From assembly GCA_964017235.1 (NCBI GenBank), contig OZ024936.1, positions 59,633,028 to 59,697,027 of the forward strand: a stretch of 64,000 nucleotides of DNA, read 5' to 3'. The stretch comes from Sabellastarte sp. h YS-2021 (lineage: Eukaryota > Annelida > Polychaeta > Sabellida > Sabellidae). The notes under the pieces are model-generated. The model was given only the letters and a program-made list of their open reading frames with translations, was not told the DNA's origin and ran no database searches. Shown here piece by piece: positions 34,014-44,440 of this stretch (the stretch's first letter is position 1; every line of letters begins with the position of its first letter). The position numbers and the translations under genes are program-made.

Positions 34014-35694
34014 CGGCGGCGGAACCGTCTCCAATGATGCATCATATCTGTCGAGATTTGGTGTCTCCAATTCACATTACAGGCTGTACTGTGTCACACG
34101 CTCGCATGCAGTACGTCAGACGGCAATTGAAGGACTGGCAGTTTTGACGAACGCCTACTGTCGCGTGACGTAACGCCTGTACTGCTATTGGGGTAATGTG
34201 TCAACAGATATAAGCTCACCACACGGCAGAGTATCCGTCTTTGTAGTGCCTTGATCTAACAGCCCGTATTTGTAGGAGTACATTATGTCCAATATATATG
34301 AAGTTTTTCCCAGCAAGCAACACCAGCAAACATAAATCGAGTGTGCACTTTTAGTTACTGGTTAACGGCTCTTGTTAACTGTTATGATTTAATACTTGTG
34401 TTTGATCAGGGGGAAAGTACGTACGTTAGATAAAATACATACAGTATACTCTGGTTTATTTGTTCAACTGACTGGGGGGGGGGGGGGGGGGGGGGTCTCT
34501 GTCCGGCTGGGAAACTATTTAGAAAAAGATTTGCATGGTCTTTTTACTGGTGTGGTCGAAAGCTCAACCGTGCGCATGCGCGAGCTGTTTTTCCTGAGAT
34601 TTTTTTGGCAATCAAAAACTTTATAAAAGTATTAATACTGCAAATAAAAAAATTTAAAAAAATCTTTTAGAAAAGACATACCAAATCTGCAGTTCTATTT
34701 TCCTCGATCTTCAATTATAGTTGCATATTGTCAAACCAGACGCCGACTGGAAACTTGAGGTTCTCGTAAAGTGTGCATTATTTTCCCAGTAAGGCAACTT
34801 TTTCATACTTTACCTATCACAACAAGGCACACTATTGATTTTCCACAAGGCGCAAACTTTCTATTCCAAAGATAATCCCTTCACTGAGTACTGTAATGTT
34901 TACAGAATTATGATAATAAGAAGAATAAGAATAATTATCCTGAAGCATATATGAAATCCCACACTGCTTGTTATTGGGTTAAGAGAACACAATGAGAGTA
35001 CACGGGTAGTCACAATTATGTCCGGCTCATAATTGTGTCCTTTAATTATTTCTTCACTAAATGTGAATGTACTCGGTTTGGGAGTTTGGTTCAATTTTTA
35101 AAATTTTTAGTAAATAAAATTGATCTCAAAGGGAATAATTTTTTAAAAATATTCAAAATTCTGGTTGTAACATTTTAAAAGAGAAACTCCAATAAAAATC
35201 GGACATAATTATGAACCGGACACAATTGTGACCACCCGTGTACACGTATACATTTTGTGTAACATGAAGATACTTTTTACAGGTTAATTTGTTATATTAC
35301 ACCCTCAGTATAAGAACTGAGGAAGTATGCAGTATATTATTGGGACTCTCCCTAATTTCGTAAATTGATGTAGTGTACATCAAAGCAGAAAACCAAAACA
35401 CATAAAGTTCAGTGTATTCAGTGCATATGCATGAAATTAATAAACATACATCCACGCATCACGATCAATACTTTCTTACCATAATACCATATAGAAACTA
35501 TATAAAGTATGCATATCTTAATGACAAAATGCTTCAAATGACACGAGTGAATTTTTGGGCGTTCCCGGGGGGGGGGGGGGGGGGAAATGACTACCAATGA
35601 CCAGTTATTTTGTTGTGATCACCAGATGTTGTGGTGGTCACCACTTATCCCCCCTATCCCCCCCCCCCCCCCCCCCCCGCTGACTAGATGATAT
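34014..35694. other. Unassigned sequence left of the LTR element
   Basis: No gene is supported. It contains a 22-base G run (34474-34495), an 18-base G run (35567-35584) and a C run of about 21 bases (35658-35678). Confidence 0.55.
34474..34495 (+). repeat. Poly-G tract
   Basis: Twenty-two consecutive G. Length in such tracts is prone to sequencing error and it could form a G-quadruplex. Confidence 0.85.
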
Positions 35695-35891
35695 TGAAGA
35701 AAGAACTTCTTACCATAAACTGCTTCTCTGTAAATGGTAGCCCTCTTGCAATGGCTGAAGTGATGTTCACAGATTTCTACATTCTACTTGTTTCTAGCTA
35801 GAGCTCTACAGGAAGTCACTTTAAATCTCCATCCGGGCATCCCAAATACCGAATCACCACTTCCCGCGGGGACACGCTAGTTGCCGTCACA
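35695..35891 (-). repeat. 3' LTR (197 bp)
   Basis: It is a 197-bp direct repeat of 48499-48695 with only a few differences. On the minus strand it begins TGTGACGGC and ends TTCTTTCTTCA. The differences show the element is not brand new. Confidence 0.95.
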
Positions 35892-35914
35892 ATATTCCCC
35901 CCTGTTTTCTTTAA
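35892..35914 (-). promoter_or_regulatory. Polypurine tract
   Basis: On the minus strand AAAGAAAACAGGGGGGAA lies a few bases before the 3' LTR. This is where plus-strand DNA synthesis is primed. Confidence 0.8.
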
Positions 35915-36231
35915 GCCTCCAAGCTACTCCTTAACTCACACATGCTTCCCTTGTAGTTCCCATTAGTGACACATTTACTTCTTATTCAATAGCTCCTTTG
36001 CTGAATGCTGGGGATGGTGACAATTCAATACTGCAGAACAATGTCAAAAATTTCCTTTGGTTCACACTGAGCAACATACATGCTGATGTGCTAAATATAG
36101 AACATAATATGGTTTGGATATGATGACGTCCTCATAATCCACAATAGTCCCACTGCTAAATTATGGAAGGTTATAGATCTCTTTAGCGTTCTCATTGGCG
36201 ATCTCAAGTAACCTTCGCAAAGACACTCCCC

Positions 36232-37060
36232 TCAGCTCGGCAACTTTTCGCGTTGTTCGGCATGAGATGGCAGCTTGAGATATGGTGAATCTGTCTCCAG
36301 GAGGATTCGCCTGTCATCTAGGGTTTTGACTACATCGTCTACCTGAGAATGCTTGTTCTTTCCCAACAGGAGAGCGGTAAACCCAAATCTAATCCTGGGG
36401 AAAGTGCTCGTCCAATGCCTCATCTCGTTCAATCCATTGTTAAAACAGTGCAGATGTAAGGTTACTGAATTCTTGTCGAATGCAGGGACTTCTTCTGACA
36501 GGACCTTTCGGCACAGTATTGCTGCGTCATTTGATCCTGGTCCATCACGGCAGTGTAATACTATTGTCTTATTATACAATTTCTGGCCGGCATAAAATTT
36601 GACCATGTCTCTCAATAGTGTTTCCTGCTCACTCTTGTGGTTCTTAAAGTTACCAGAAAAATCAAAACCTATTTCGCCAATTCCGACACACCTTTCATCA
36701 CTGCATATGGCATTTTTTACTCTAACAATTTCCTCGCGAGACACCTCATGAGCTCTTTTTGGATGAATGCCATGGGTTCTAAAAATTCTTTCATCACCAT
36801 TTCTTTTGACATCCTTGGCAGACACTCCGTGACAAAAATTAGCTACAACAGCCTCCACGTGAACTTGAATGTCAGGCTGTGCACCCTTCTTAAGCATTTC
36901 AGTGAGATCTTGGCAACCACTGTACGCTTTCAGTTTGTCAAGATTCATGTGAGAATCGATGTAGCTCACCGTATCAGCGCTAACTGCAATGGACGGACTC
37001 CCTAGCAACACAGATGACAACGATACTCCCAGGACTAACTTCGTCAGCTGAGGCGAGTAG
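36232..37060 (-). pseudogene. ORF3 C-terminal part: TatD-family metal-dependent nuclease domain
   Basis: The sequence matches the TatD DNase / TATDN family, a TIM-barrel metal-dependent hydrolase. In the frame ending at 36232 these landmarks occur in order: DSHMNLD (residues 56-62), GIHP (118-121), GIGEIGFD (147-154, metal-ligand Glu150), LHCRDG with His190, LHLHCF with His225, and LLETDSPYL with Asp278. The usual HxH at the start reads H-M-N here, so one metal ligand is lost or replaced. The frame changes from the preceding ORF at about 37000-37060; upstream residues of this frame are probably not native. It is a domain of the LTR element's third ORF and not a host TATDN gene, because it lies between integrase and the polypurine tract with no introns. 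Confidence 0.82.
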
Positions 37061-38470
37061 CAAAGACTCATCCAAGGGTGCAGGTGCAGCACCTGCACAC
37101 ACTTTAGATTCATCTTGAACAATGGTCTCTGTATCCATCTTTTCTTCCTCTCTCACTGGAGCTTCCTCCGGCTGTTCACTTGAGTCGTGCTCAGCAACTG
37201 GGAGTCTTGGCTGCTCATTTGAGTCATGCTCAGCAATGTTGACTTTCTCCTCACCAATATAATTAATAATGGTCGATACAACTCTCCAGTGAGCTAATGC
37301 AGCCTCACAACTGGGCGGATCTATTGTGGGTTGACTCAACAAATCCTGACCTGTTGACCACTTATGGAAGTTCTTTATAAAATCAATATCTTCCTCAGAT
37401 AACTGATATTTGGTGCCCTCTGGGAACCATTTCTCCCTCAAGACAAAAGACAATAGTTCTTCATGACTATCTAAATTAAGGAGACATTCTAGATGTTTCA
37501 ATGACCAGTTGATTGAAGACATTCTTTTCTCTTCTGGCATAGGTAACCATGAGGCAAAACTTCTAGACAAATGTTTGCCAGCTATATGTCTCTTTACATG
37601 AGTCATGGTAAGTTTACAGTTCTTCATATAACATTTAGGGCGTCTTAGCCTACGTTTCTTGATTGGGATGCCTGAGCTCACTCCAGTTTCAGATATCCTC
37701 TTCCTGATGCCTGAATCAATACTCTCTGCCTTCTTGACTATAGTTTCCCGTGGTTTCACTTCGCTTTTTGGTTGACCTTTGGAAATAGTTGAAGTGAACT
37801 TCGGAACAGATGTAGCACTGCTCGAGCAACCTGCAGCTTCTTCCAGCATTCGTCGAATCCTTCGGCTGCTAACCTCTAGAAGTAAACCCTGATTAAAAGG
37901 GTTGAGTGGTGCAGCACTGGCTGCAACTACATCCGATATGACCTGTCTGTCCACAAGAGTATAAAGTTGCTTCAACAAATTCACAACCTCTTCGCAGGCC
38001 TTCTCATTAGATCTCGCACTACGAGAATCTGATCCTTGTTTGGTGTGGCAAGGTGAAACTCTCGTTTCTCTTGATCTTTTCTTATCTGAAGAGGTTGAAA
38101 CAACAACAGATTTCACCTTCTGTTTCTTCGTTTCGGACACTGGATCCCTGTGCTCAACATAACATGCGTTGGATTCAACTCTAGCAGACCTGGATTGATC
38201 CGAAGCTTGTCGATCACTGTGTTTCACTATTGACACGCTAGTGGAATTATGTATGGTCTTGGGCACAGTAACTTGAAGCTGATGTTTCCGAGTAGTTCCT
38301 TCCGGTATAGTTACTCGGCATCCTTGCTCCTTTGGGTATTGGGGAGGCATTGAAGTAACTTGATGGGAGACCCTTTTAGTGGCCTTAGTGGCAACATTTG
38401 TAGACATATGTACAGTTCTTGAAGGTTCCGGGTAGGAAGCATGTTCGGACCTTGACTCTGCGGCCCCTTG
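36980..38470 (-). pseudogene. ORF3 middle part: Arg/Ser/Lys-rich region with possible zinc-binding motif
   Basis: This frame is open over about 500 residues, after a shift from the first ORF3 frame near 38450-38470. The N-terminal half is low-complexity and basic, with ETKKQKVKSVVVSTSSDKKR typical of it. It is followed by a basic segment (IPIKKRRLRRPKC) that looks like a nuclear localisation signal. A C-x4-C-x5-H-x3-H-x4-H cluster at about 37570-37650 may bind zinc. A helix-rich segment and an acidic, Glu-rich linker with two EHDSNEQP-like repeats precede the TatD domain. I recognise no family for this part. Confidence 0.65.
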
Positions 38471-38894
38471 ACTTAGAGTGTGTATGTGTCGCTGTACTTG
38501 AGCTCGTACCCTGGGCGTAACGTCTGCTGTAGGAGTGAGGAGCAGGTTGAGCATGTGAATGCTGACGTCTTGAATTTGACAGCTGAACAATAGATGGTGA
38601 GACATATGTAAAGTGTTCAAATGAATGAGGAGCTTGGGTAACCCGTGTTGAAGGTGTCTGTGGACGTTCAAATACATGGCGGGAGGGATTAGTGTTGGTC
38701 TGCTCCCTACGTGGAAGATGTACACCTGGTTCAGTGACATTGCGAGATCGACGGGGCTGGCGTGTCCTCGGGAACCTTTGGGGCCTCGGAGGGAGTAGGA
38801 ATTCCTCTTCATAAGAGCCAGCAAGCTCATAACCCCTATTCCCTCTGCTCCTTGCACCAGTCCTCAAAATGTAGGCATAGCTTCTTTGTGACAT
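38385..38894 (-). pseudogene. ORF3 N-terminal part, Arg-rich
   Basis: It starts with ATG at 38892-38894 (MSQRSYAYILRTGARSRGNR) directly after a splice-acceptor-like sequence. The residues are rich in Arg, Ser, Pro and His and are probably disordered and nucleic-acid binding. The native reading probably changes to the other frame near 38450-38470; past that, this frame soon stops. The overlapping frame that starts near 38857 looks like a shadow here. Confidence 0.6.
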
Positions 38895-38920
38895 CTGAAG
38901 AGAAAAGAGATTAGATCTTT
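38895..38920 (-). promoter_or_regulatory. Candidate 3' splice site for ORF3 mRNA
   Basis: A pyrimidine tract (CTCTTTTCTCTTCAG) ends exactly before the ORF3 ATG. This suggests ORF3 is made from a spliced subgenomic mRNA, as env is in errantiviruses. The matching donor was not identified. Confidence 0.5.
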
Positions 38921-39042
38921 AGTGTCACAAAGTCGCTGATTCCATAACCAATAATGACAAAATTAGTTACTTGACTAATCCATGCCTGTGCCGAACCAAC
39001 CAATCTTAACTATAGAAGAGTGCAGACATCACATTAAGAGAC

Positions 39043-39823
39043 TTAACTACAGTAATCCTGTAAATAGTTTGGGCGCCTCCTTTCCCTCCCATATCTGGTA
39101 GGCGGTAGATGTTGCGAATCTGGTTGAATAGAGGACTCCTCGTCCCCAGGTGCAATTGTAAATTCAAAATCCAATTTTTCTTCCGTAACATATTGCTCAA
39201 GGTTATATGGCTGCATTGTAGGTGACTCTACATGTTCTTCAAAAAGTCTATCCAGTTCAAGGTCTTCCCCCGGAAACAAGTGATCAACCCCCTCTATCTC
39301 CGCACCATTTAGGATATTATTCCTCTTTCGTCTCAACCAAAATGGAACATCCCTGTCTCCACAGGGTTTTAATCTATCGTGATGAAGGACGAAGGTTTTA
39401 TTCCTGCCAGCTACAACAAATAAAATTGGGGAGATAACTCTGGAGATAACATATGGACCCTTCCACACTGGTTGCAATTTTGGACTCACTCCCAGTTTCT
39501 TTGCCGAATCGATCACATAGACTAGATCCCCAACTTCATAAGAAACAACTTTAAGCTTCATGTCATAATCTCGCTTCTGCCGCATTTGACTAGAAAGCAG
39601 ATTTTCTCTAGCAAGAGTATGCACCTGCTTCATAATGTGTTGTAATTTATTCACATATTCAGCTGGAAACATCCTATCCTGTGTTTCAGATTCTCCAATC
39701 ATGAGATTCACGGGCAACAAAATTTCTCTACCAAGCATCATCAGATTTGGAGTGAACCCTGTAGTTCGATTTATGGTAGACCATATTGCACCAGCGAGCT
39801 GCTGTAAGTGCTCATCCCATGAT
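39043..39823 (-). pseudogene. Integrase C-terminal part with GPY/F module
   Basis: The frame resumes on the far side of the SINE and reads WDEHLQQLAGAIWSTINR, then a segment with MMLGREILLP, as in Gypsy integrases. The motif WKGPYVISRV (GPY/F module) and LHHDRLKPC follow. An acidic tail ends in GRERRRPNYLQDYCS. It is cut off from the catalytic core only by the SINE. Confidence 0.88.
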
Positions 39824-39837
39824 TTCTGATTACTTCT

Positions 39838-40072
39838 GTTGATTTGATGATTTGGGGTTTTACGTCGCTTTCAACACTGTACAGGTCATATCACGACGGG
39901 TAGTTGGAAGGGCAGAGGAAACCAGTACATATAGTTCGCTAGGGTTCTGTACTGTAAACTGCCGACCAACGGCAAGCAACCACCAGCTTTCCCACTTACG
40001 GCCATGATGGGGATCGAACCCCGGCCGCAGAGGTGGGAGGCGAGAGTGTTACCACTCTGCCACCGTGTCCCC
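39838..40072 (-). repeat. tRNA-derived SINE, family 1, inserted in integrase
   Basis: The head at 40072 has an A box (GGTGGCAGAGTGG) and the B box GGGGTTCGATCCCC. TTCTGATTACTTCT flanks it at 39824-39837 and 40073-40086, a perfect 14-bp target duplication. It closely resembles the copy at 26977-27211. Confidence 0.95.
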
Positions 40073-42288
40073 TTCTGATTACTTCTAAGGAAGCACCTGA
40101 TAAGTTGCAGCAAAGTACGGTTGTACCGTTCAACCTGTCCGTTAGAGCAAGGTCTGTAGGGGGTGGTCCTGGACTTAGAAATCTGCAGCAATTCACACAC
40201 TGATGCAAATAGATTGCCATCAAAGTTCCTTCCCTGGTCCGTATGAATTTCTATCGGACAGCCCAACCTGGAAATGAATCCATTCACCACACACTTTGCA
40301 GTTTCCTCTGCACTCTGACAAGGAAGTGGGAAGCACTCCAGCCACTTTGTGAACTGGTCCACTATCATCAGTACATACTGGTTTCCCTTATCACTTGGAG
40401 TGAATGGTCCCAAGATGTCTATATGCACACGTTCCATTGGAATTCTTGCATAATATTGTCCTAAACCTGCTTTTGCTTTAATGTTGGCTTTCTTGTTCCT
40501 ATTGTATATATTGCAAGATTTGACAAATAGTTCTACATCCTTGGCCATTCGATACCAAACGTAGTTCATACGGATACGCAATAACGTTTTTGCTATACCC
40601 ATGTGTCCCGTTAATGGCAAATCATGACTCAAAGACATAATCTCTTGCATCAAACTTTCTGGAACAATCAGTAACAAGCGATCCCTTGTACTGTCCTTCC
40701 ATAAATAAAAAAGAAGTCCATTTCCGTAAACCAATTGCTCCCTATTCAGATAGAAATATTTCACTGCAGGACCACATAGGGCCAAATCCTTTTGTTTCAG
40801 CTCAATATCAGTAGAGATCCAACTGATTAACTTCTGTGTAGTAGAGTCTTGCAGTTGCAATTCGGATAGCTGTTCCTTGGTATAACCAGGGATCCATGAT
40901 TCTGGTTGGACGGAAACGGATCTAACAGCTAGGGGCACCACCTCATTCACATCGTCTTCAAACCTGGACCATTGCTGGTGAGCCCTTGTGCAAAATGAAC
41001 ATCCTTTGCAAGGCAGAGATTGCAATTCCATTCCTGCTCTGTAGCAGTCACAAAAGATCTCATTATCTGGAATTCTGGACAAGCCATCAGCGTTCCCATG
41101 CTTGCTTCCTGATCGATGCAATATGGTCATGTCAAACTGGCTCAACTCCTCCAACCATCTGGCTAGCTGTCCCTCTGTATACTTAAAACGCAGCAGCCAA
41201 GTTAAACTATTATGGTCCGTTCTGAGTAGAAACTTGCGTCCCAGAAGATAGTGTCGAAACTGTCTCGTGAAGCGGACAACAGCAAGTAGCTCCCTCCTGG
41301 TCACACAATATTTTCGCTGCTCCGGAGTCAGTACAAAGCTCCCATAACACACAACTCTCTCCTCTCCATCCTGGATTTGTGACAAAACCGCACCAATGGC
41401 AGTTCCTGAAGCATCAGTGTCCAATATGAAATTATTATCTGGACTAGGGTAAGTCAAAATCGGAGCATTAACTAGCTTTTCTTTAATGCTGTCGAATGCC
41501 ACCTGATGGACTTCATCCCAGACAAATGATGCGTTTTTTCCTGTGAGCTTGTACAACATGGCTGTGATCTCAGCATAGTTTTTAATATGGTCCCGATGAT
41601 AATTAGCAAAGCCAAGAAATCTCTCCATATCATTGACAGATCGCGGAATTGGCCATTTCTGTACTTTTTCTATATTTTCAGGATTCACAGCCACTCCTTT
41701 GGCACTCACTTCTCGCCCTAAAAAAGTGGTTTCAGTGTGGAACAAGTTGCACTTTTTCGGCTTCAATTTTAGGTTGTACTTTCTGAACCTTCCAAATGTC
41801 AATCTGAGGTTGGAAAGATGATCTGCAAAGTCTTTTCCCAGTACAATGACATCGTCCAGGTAAGCCAGAATCTTACTCCATGTTAAACCACGCAACACAA
41901 ATTGTATCACCCGCTGGAAAGTTGCTGGAGCATTGCACAGGCTAAAGGCCATTCGCTTGTGCTCAAAGAGACCATATTTGGTGATAAAAGCAGTTTTGTG
42001 CCGATCTTTCTCATCTATCTCAATCTGCCAATAGCCACTGGCCATGTCAAGAGTTGAGAAATACATATTGCCAGAAAGTTGATCCAAACATTGAGAAATT
42101 GAAGGCAATGGGAATAAATCTTTGATTGTTTTGGTATTGAGTGATCTGAAGTCAACACAATATCTCACGGTGCCATCTCTCTTTCTCACAAGAACAGGTG
42201 CTGAAGCCCAATCAGATGAGGATTCAGTGATAATCCCAATATCCAACATCAACTTAAGATTTTCTTCTTCTTCCCCTTCAAAGCCCAA
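40073..42288 (-). pseudogene. Pol: reverse transcriptase, RNase H and integrase core
   Basis: RT: YCVDFRSLN, first catalytic Asp81 in LDMASGYW, and YLDD at residues 143-146. RNase H: DTDASG (Asp292), Glu333 in RRELLAVV, Asp358 in RTDHNS and Asp401 in GNADGLSR. Integrase: the zinc-finger histidines (SHDLPLTGH) are present but the CxxC reads C-N-I-Y, so the last cysteine is lost. Catalytic residues lie in HIDILGPF, HTDQGRNF and NGQVERYN. The frame continues upstream into protease past an in-frame TGA, and downstream it is broken by the SINE. Confidence 0.93.
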
Positions 42289-42294
42289 AGGTGT

Positions 42295-43298
42295 TCATCG
42301 CATCGGATGCTTCACAGGTTTCTCTTCACCGGTGTTGATGGAATGTTTTATTTCAGTGAAACATCCCAAATCATGGCTACCCTTTGAGAATATATCCTGG
42401 AAATCTAATAGTAGCAAACAAACTTCTTGTGCTTCCTGTTCATTCAATGATTTAATTGAACGTTTCAGCAATCCCTCTAGATGGTCTGGAAAGGTTAATT
42501 TTTTGTTTTCTGTTGAAGCAAACGGTTCCTTTTGGTAGGACAGGACACCATCACACTCTACAGCATAGCCCAGAATGTGACCACACTGCAAAACTATGGT
42601 GTCATCTGTATCATTAACCAACTGAATTGGAACTATTTCTTCTGATTTCACCAGCATATTAGGTAACAACAGACCCTTGTTGTCCCCGGCTGAGGATATG
42701 ACCACATCGCCAGGTAGGATATCTGTTAACATGGCAGTAGACCTAAGTACACAGTTAGATGGAATCTCTAACCTCTCCTTGGCAACCACTTGGCAGGATG
42801 AATACACTTTCCCATCATCGGTCTGAAACATTGACAACCTTAACAGTGAATTATCCAAAGTAAGGGAACATTTGTCAAAGTCCATGACCGCTTTGAAATG
42901 GCAAAGGAAATCTATCCCTATGATGAGAGGTTCCACAATGTCAGCTACAAAAAAGTTCCACAGGAAATTCTTCTTGTCATTGAATGAGACTTTGACTCCT
43001 TCAAATAGCTTTGCTTCCAACTTGACATCTTGAATGATTCCCTCAAGTTTCAGTTTATCAGTCAATTTTGGCTGGTGATCAAGTTGCTGATACAGTTTTG
43101 CGCTCATGAGTGCAATTTGAGCTCCTGTGTCTATTAGAGCTTTTGTTTTTTGTCCCTGGATCACACAGTCAATTAAAACACTCAAATTTTTCAGATTCTT
43201 CTTCTGAAGCTTTCTGCAACGGAAATAACAACGTCCATGCGAAACCCCTTGTTTTTTCAATTGGGAAAAGGCGAGGGGTTGAAAAGCGCCTTCCCCTC
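42295..43298 (-). pseudogene. Pol N-terminal part: retropepsin-like aspartic protease
   Basis: The frame is entered by the -1 shift at 43302 and has no start of its own. The active site reads LIDTGAQIALMS, and the flap and C-terminal LIIGIDFLCHF segment fit retropepsins. A linker leads to RT in the same frame. The frame ends at TGA 42295-42297, exactly where other Gypsy elements read Arg-Arg-Thr-Pro. A C-to-T change in a CGA codon would explain it. Confidence 0.88.
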
Positions 43299-43308
43299 CT
43301 AGTTTAAA
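43264..43308 (-). promoter_or_regulatory. Programmed -1 frameshift site between gag and pol
   Basis: The slippery heptamer T-TTA-AAC (43302-43308) is in the gag frame and is followed at once by the gag stop TAG (43299-43301). Slipping back one base after AAC enters the protease frame exactly. A five-base spacer is followed by GGGGAAGGCG (43287-43296), which can pair with CGCCTTTTCC (43264-43273) in a ten-pair stem with two G-U pairs and a 13-base loop. Confidence 0.82.
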
Positions 43309-44440
43309 GACTTCTCAGAGTCTGCAAACTTCACATTTGACTTCTCTCCTTTTAGGTTAAATGAAGCTCCATTTTGGCTTTTAAAGTTCGGGGGAGATCT
43401 TGGTGGCGGTGGACTGCTGTATCTAGACTGTGGGCTAGGATCTCTCCAATCTGGGTTATCAGTTCGCTGAGGCAAAGGCCTGCAGTTTTCATTTGACCTA
43501 GGTTGAAGAAACCGTCGGTAGTCTTCATTTGGCCTAGGTTGAGGAATCGGTCTGTAGTCTTCAGTTGGCCTAAATTGATAATAGCTTTGGCCCCTGCTTC
43601 TTGGACTACCATAATGATAGCTTCCGCGAGGAGAAACTGGTCTGTGAGGAGAGTTTGGTGGAGTGTAAGGGTCTCGTCTATAAGCATCAGGGTATGGATA
43701 TGGATAGAAACCCCTACCATAATCACTTGGCCTATCCCTCCAGTCCACTCTGTCGCTCCTTGAAGGAGAATTCCTTCTGTCACCCGGATGACGCCTCCTC
43801 CTTGGACAATCCCTGAAAACATGCCCCGGTTCCCCACATTCATAACACTTGAGCCTACTTGGTGAAACCTGACCCTGCTCCCGTTCACCAACCCCGGCCA
43901 AGACCTTCCGTAAACAGGCAACCATCTGTTTGTTCGATACCTTGCCAGAATCCTTAGTCTTCTTTGTTTTGGTGCGTCTAATCCTGGTTTCTGAGAATGA
44001 AGACGCAGATGAATCGCTGTCCAAGAGTGAGCTGGAGTCGTTTGACTCAGCATGCGAAATTTTCTTCACACAGGCCCTCTTCCCCAGAATCACTCTTCTA
44101 AGTTGAACTGCATCAAGGACATGCTTGTAAGCTTCTTCCAAGGTAGAAGGGTGCTTATCTGCTGCACTCAACACAGCATCTTTATCCCGGCAACCTTTCA
44201 TGAAGGCATCCACAAAGAATGGATTACATGCCTCTCTTTTCTGTTCGTCAGGGAAAGATGCAACAATCATTTTTTGCAATCTAGCCAGGTACTTCTCTAG
44301 TGATTTGTCCACCCTTTGTTCTGTTTGAAGTAATTCCCAACGTAGAGCTGATGGAGACTCAGATTTCCCAAAGTGTCCCTGAAACTTCTTCACTAACCAA
44401 TCATAGTCAGTCTCTTCTATTGGACAAAATCCCGTAGTAC
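43299..44440 (-). pseudogene. Gag C-terminal part: capsid remainder and zinc knuckle
   Basis: This frame continues the capsid-like Retrotrans_gag region (KKFQGHFGKSESPSALRWEL ... LQKMIVASFP). A Ser-rich basic linker follows, then a CCHC zinc knuckle CYECGEPGHVFRDCP. The C-terminus is Arg/Pro/Tyr-rich with repeats of the type RPNEDYRRFLQPRSNENCR. It ends at TAG within the frameshift site. It is out of frame with the N-terminal gag part by a one-base change near 44420. Confidence 0.88.

Noticed and set aside
36232-37122. Host TATDN gene or bacterial contamination
   Set aside because: The domain lies intronless between integrase and the polypurine tract of an LTR element flanked by two LTRs, in series with ORF3.
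38470-38857. N-terminal part of the 625-residue frame as the true ORF3 start
   Set aside because: The other frame begins with ATG directly at a splice acceptor and has the more protein-like basic composition; the 38857 frame here looks like a shadow. This judgement is not certain.
39846-40072. C-terminal 76 residues of the pol frame and a separate small ORF at 39996-40223
   Set aside because: They are translations of the SINE that interrupts integrase.
40010-40072. Functional tRNA gene
   Set aside because: A and B boxes are present, but the cloverleaf is not intact and the unit is the head of a SINE with a target duplication.
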